NCBI GenBank assembly: GCA_003354225.1
Contig: PIVH01000149.1
Span: 1 to 7,513, forward strand
DNA: 7,513 nucleotides
Origin: Globobulimina sp.
Taxonomy: Eukaryota > Foraminifera > Rotaliida
Direction of reading: 5' to 3'
In this document: positions 6,781-7,513 of the stretch, piece after piece
Layout: each line of letters begins with the position of its first letter
How positions within the stretch are numbered: the first letter of the stretch is position 1
Position numbers and translations under genes: made by a program
Notes under the pieces: generated by a model
What the model saw: the letters and a program-made list of their open reading frames with translations, nothing else
Database searches by the model: none
Told to the model about the DNA's origin: nothing

Positions 6781-7513
6781 TTATAAATCAACAAAATCCC
6801 AATCTTCATGTTCAGAGTCGACGTCACTTTCTTTCGGCGATATTACGACATCAGACTCAGAATTGTTAATCGCTGTCGATTCCGAAAATGAGCGCGATTC
6901 ATTCGACGCCGACTGCTCTCCAATTAAATGCATATTGGAGTCATAATTATTTATGATATGCAGCGGTTCGATTTTCGCTTTCCTAACAATTTTCTTTTTG
7001 ATTTTTTGACTTTTCGTCTGCAATTCGTTGCTATCCATTCGCTGCCGTTGCCGCTGCAAATGCTCAACCAACGTATTCAAATTGGCAATGAACTGCAAGT
7101 ACTTCAATCGCGACGATTTGACGCCGCATTTGACACACAAATGATTGACATTTTCCTGCAATAAATGTAAGCCAACCTCAAACTCCTCCTTTTCCATTGT
7201 ATTCATCCAATATAACCGAAAATATTTCCCTTTCCGCTTGATATGTGTATGAATGACGAACTTTCCGCGCCGATTCTTCTTATACAATGCCATCGGATAC
7301 AACAGCAAAATATTTAAGTATTTGCTCACGTGCAGTGCATACGACACAATGTACTGCAAAGCCGCACAAATTCCGTGCTCAATATGCGGGCCATGCTGCC
7401 ACAACTGACCGGCACCGCAGTCTCCAGCGTCCAACGAGTGGCTCCGGCCGCGGCCAAATAACTTGTCCTCCTTCAAAAAAGTCGGCGGCAAAACCAGTTC
7501 GTCCAATGTCTGG
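6781..7513 (-). CDS. Atg14/UVRAG-family PI3-kinase complex subunit, C-terminal part
   Basis: The frame is open from the window edge (7513) to the stop at 6783-6781, about 243 residues; no start is present. Proteins of this family (Atg14/Barkor, UVRAG, Vps38) bind Beclin 1 and direct Vps34 PI3-kinase to autophagosome or endosome membranes. The segment ALQYIVSYALHVSKYLNILL followed by YPM, then FRLYW, EEFEVGLHLLQENVNHL and YLQFIANLNTLVEHL follows the order of conserved blocks in the family's C-terminal domain. The YP and F-LY blocks look closer to UVRAG, while the short acidic tail ending EDWDFVDL recalls Atg14, so the subfamily is left open. A lysine-rich stretch (KSQKIKKKIVRKAK) and a serine/acidic tail follow the domain. 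A Gly/His-rich loop (FGRGRSHSL to LWQHGPHIEHG) precedes it and is not typical. The transporter remnant follows within 60-85 nt on the same strand. Confidence 0.65.
   Translation of the reverse strand, partial: QTLDELVLPPTFLKEDKLFGRGRSHSLDAGDCGAGQLWQHGPHIEHGICAALQYIVSYALHVSKYLNILLLYPMALYKKNRRGKFVIHTHIKRKGKYFRLYWMNTMEKEEFEVGLHLLQENVNHLCVKCGVKSSRLKYLQFIANLNTLVEHLQRQRQRMDSNELQTKSQKIKKKIVRKAKIEPLHIINNYDSNMHLIGEQSASNESRSFSESTAINNSESDVVISPKESDVDSEHEDWDFVDL

Noticed and set aside
6558-6827. Hydrophobic minus-strand ORF spanning the end of the autophagy gene and the transporter 5' region
   Set aside because: It overlaps two recognisable coding frames in a different frame; its hydrophobicity follows from the T-rich spacer.

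Overview
The window is eukaryotic nuclear DNA. Two short introns (about 61-69 nt) interrupt a kinesin gene, and the other genes encode typical eukaryotic families: a kinesin-7 motor, a mitochondrial-porin-like barrel, a secreted EGF plus glycosidase-like protein, an F-box-like protein, an SLC49-type transporter and an Atg14/UVRAG-type autophagy protein. Intergenic gaps are only about 60-140 nt, non-coding DNA is AT-rich, and the standard genetic code fits everywhere. A small, compact metazoan genome (for example a mite, rotifer or similar invertebrate) is the likeliest source, but the sequence alone does not fix the phylum.

Layout. Positions 1-2642 (minus) hold the N-terminal half or so of a CENP-E-like kinesin-7: the motor in exons 1-2, then a long coiled coil in exon 3 that is open to the window edge. 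A 68-bp spacer separates its start codon from the divergent start codon of an intronless, VDAC-like beta-barrel gene (2711-3589, plus). After 76 bp carrying a TATA box comes a secreted protein gene (3666-4720, plus) with signal peptide, EGF-like module and a GH43-like beta-propeller. It is broken by a frameshift at a 15-bp tandem duplication. An intronless F-box-like gene with a hydrophobic N-terminus follows (4864-5556, plus).

Convergent to it on the minus strand is an SLC49A4/DIRC2-like transporter (5689 to about 6721). It lacks a start codon, is scrambled in its first membrane segment and stops after about seven of twelve helices. Only 59-85 nt upstream of its first recognisable exon is the stop codon of an Atg14/UVRAG-family gene (6781-7513, minus), whose 5' part lies outside the window.

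The genes do not form one pathway. The most interesting points are the regulated-looking splice junction in the kinesin neck, the duplication-linked break in the EGF-glycosidase gene, and the decayed or trans-spliced-looking transporter behind the autophagy gene. No RNA gene, CRISPR array or complete mobile element was recognised.
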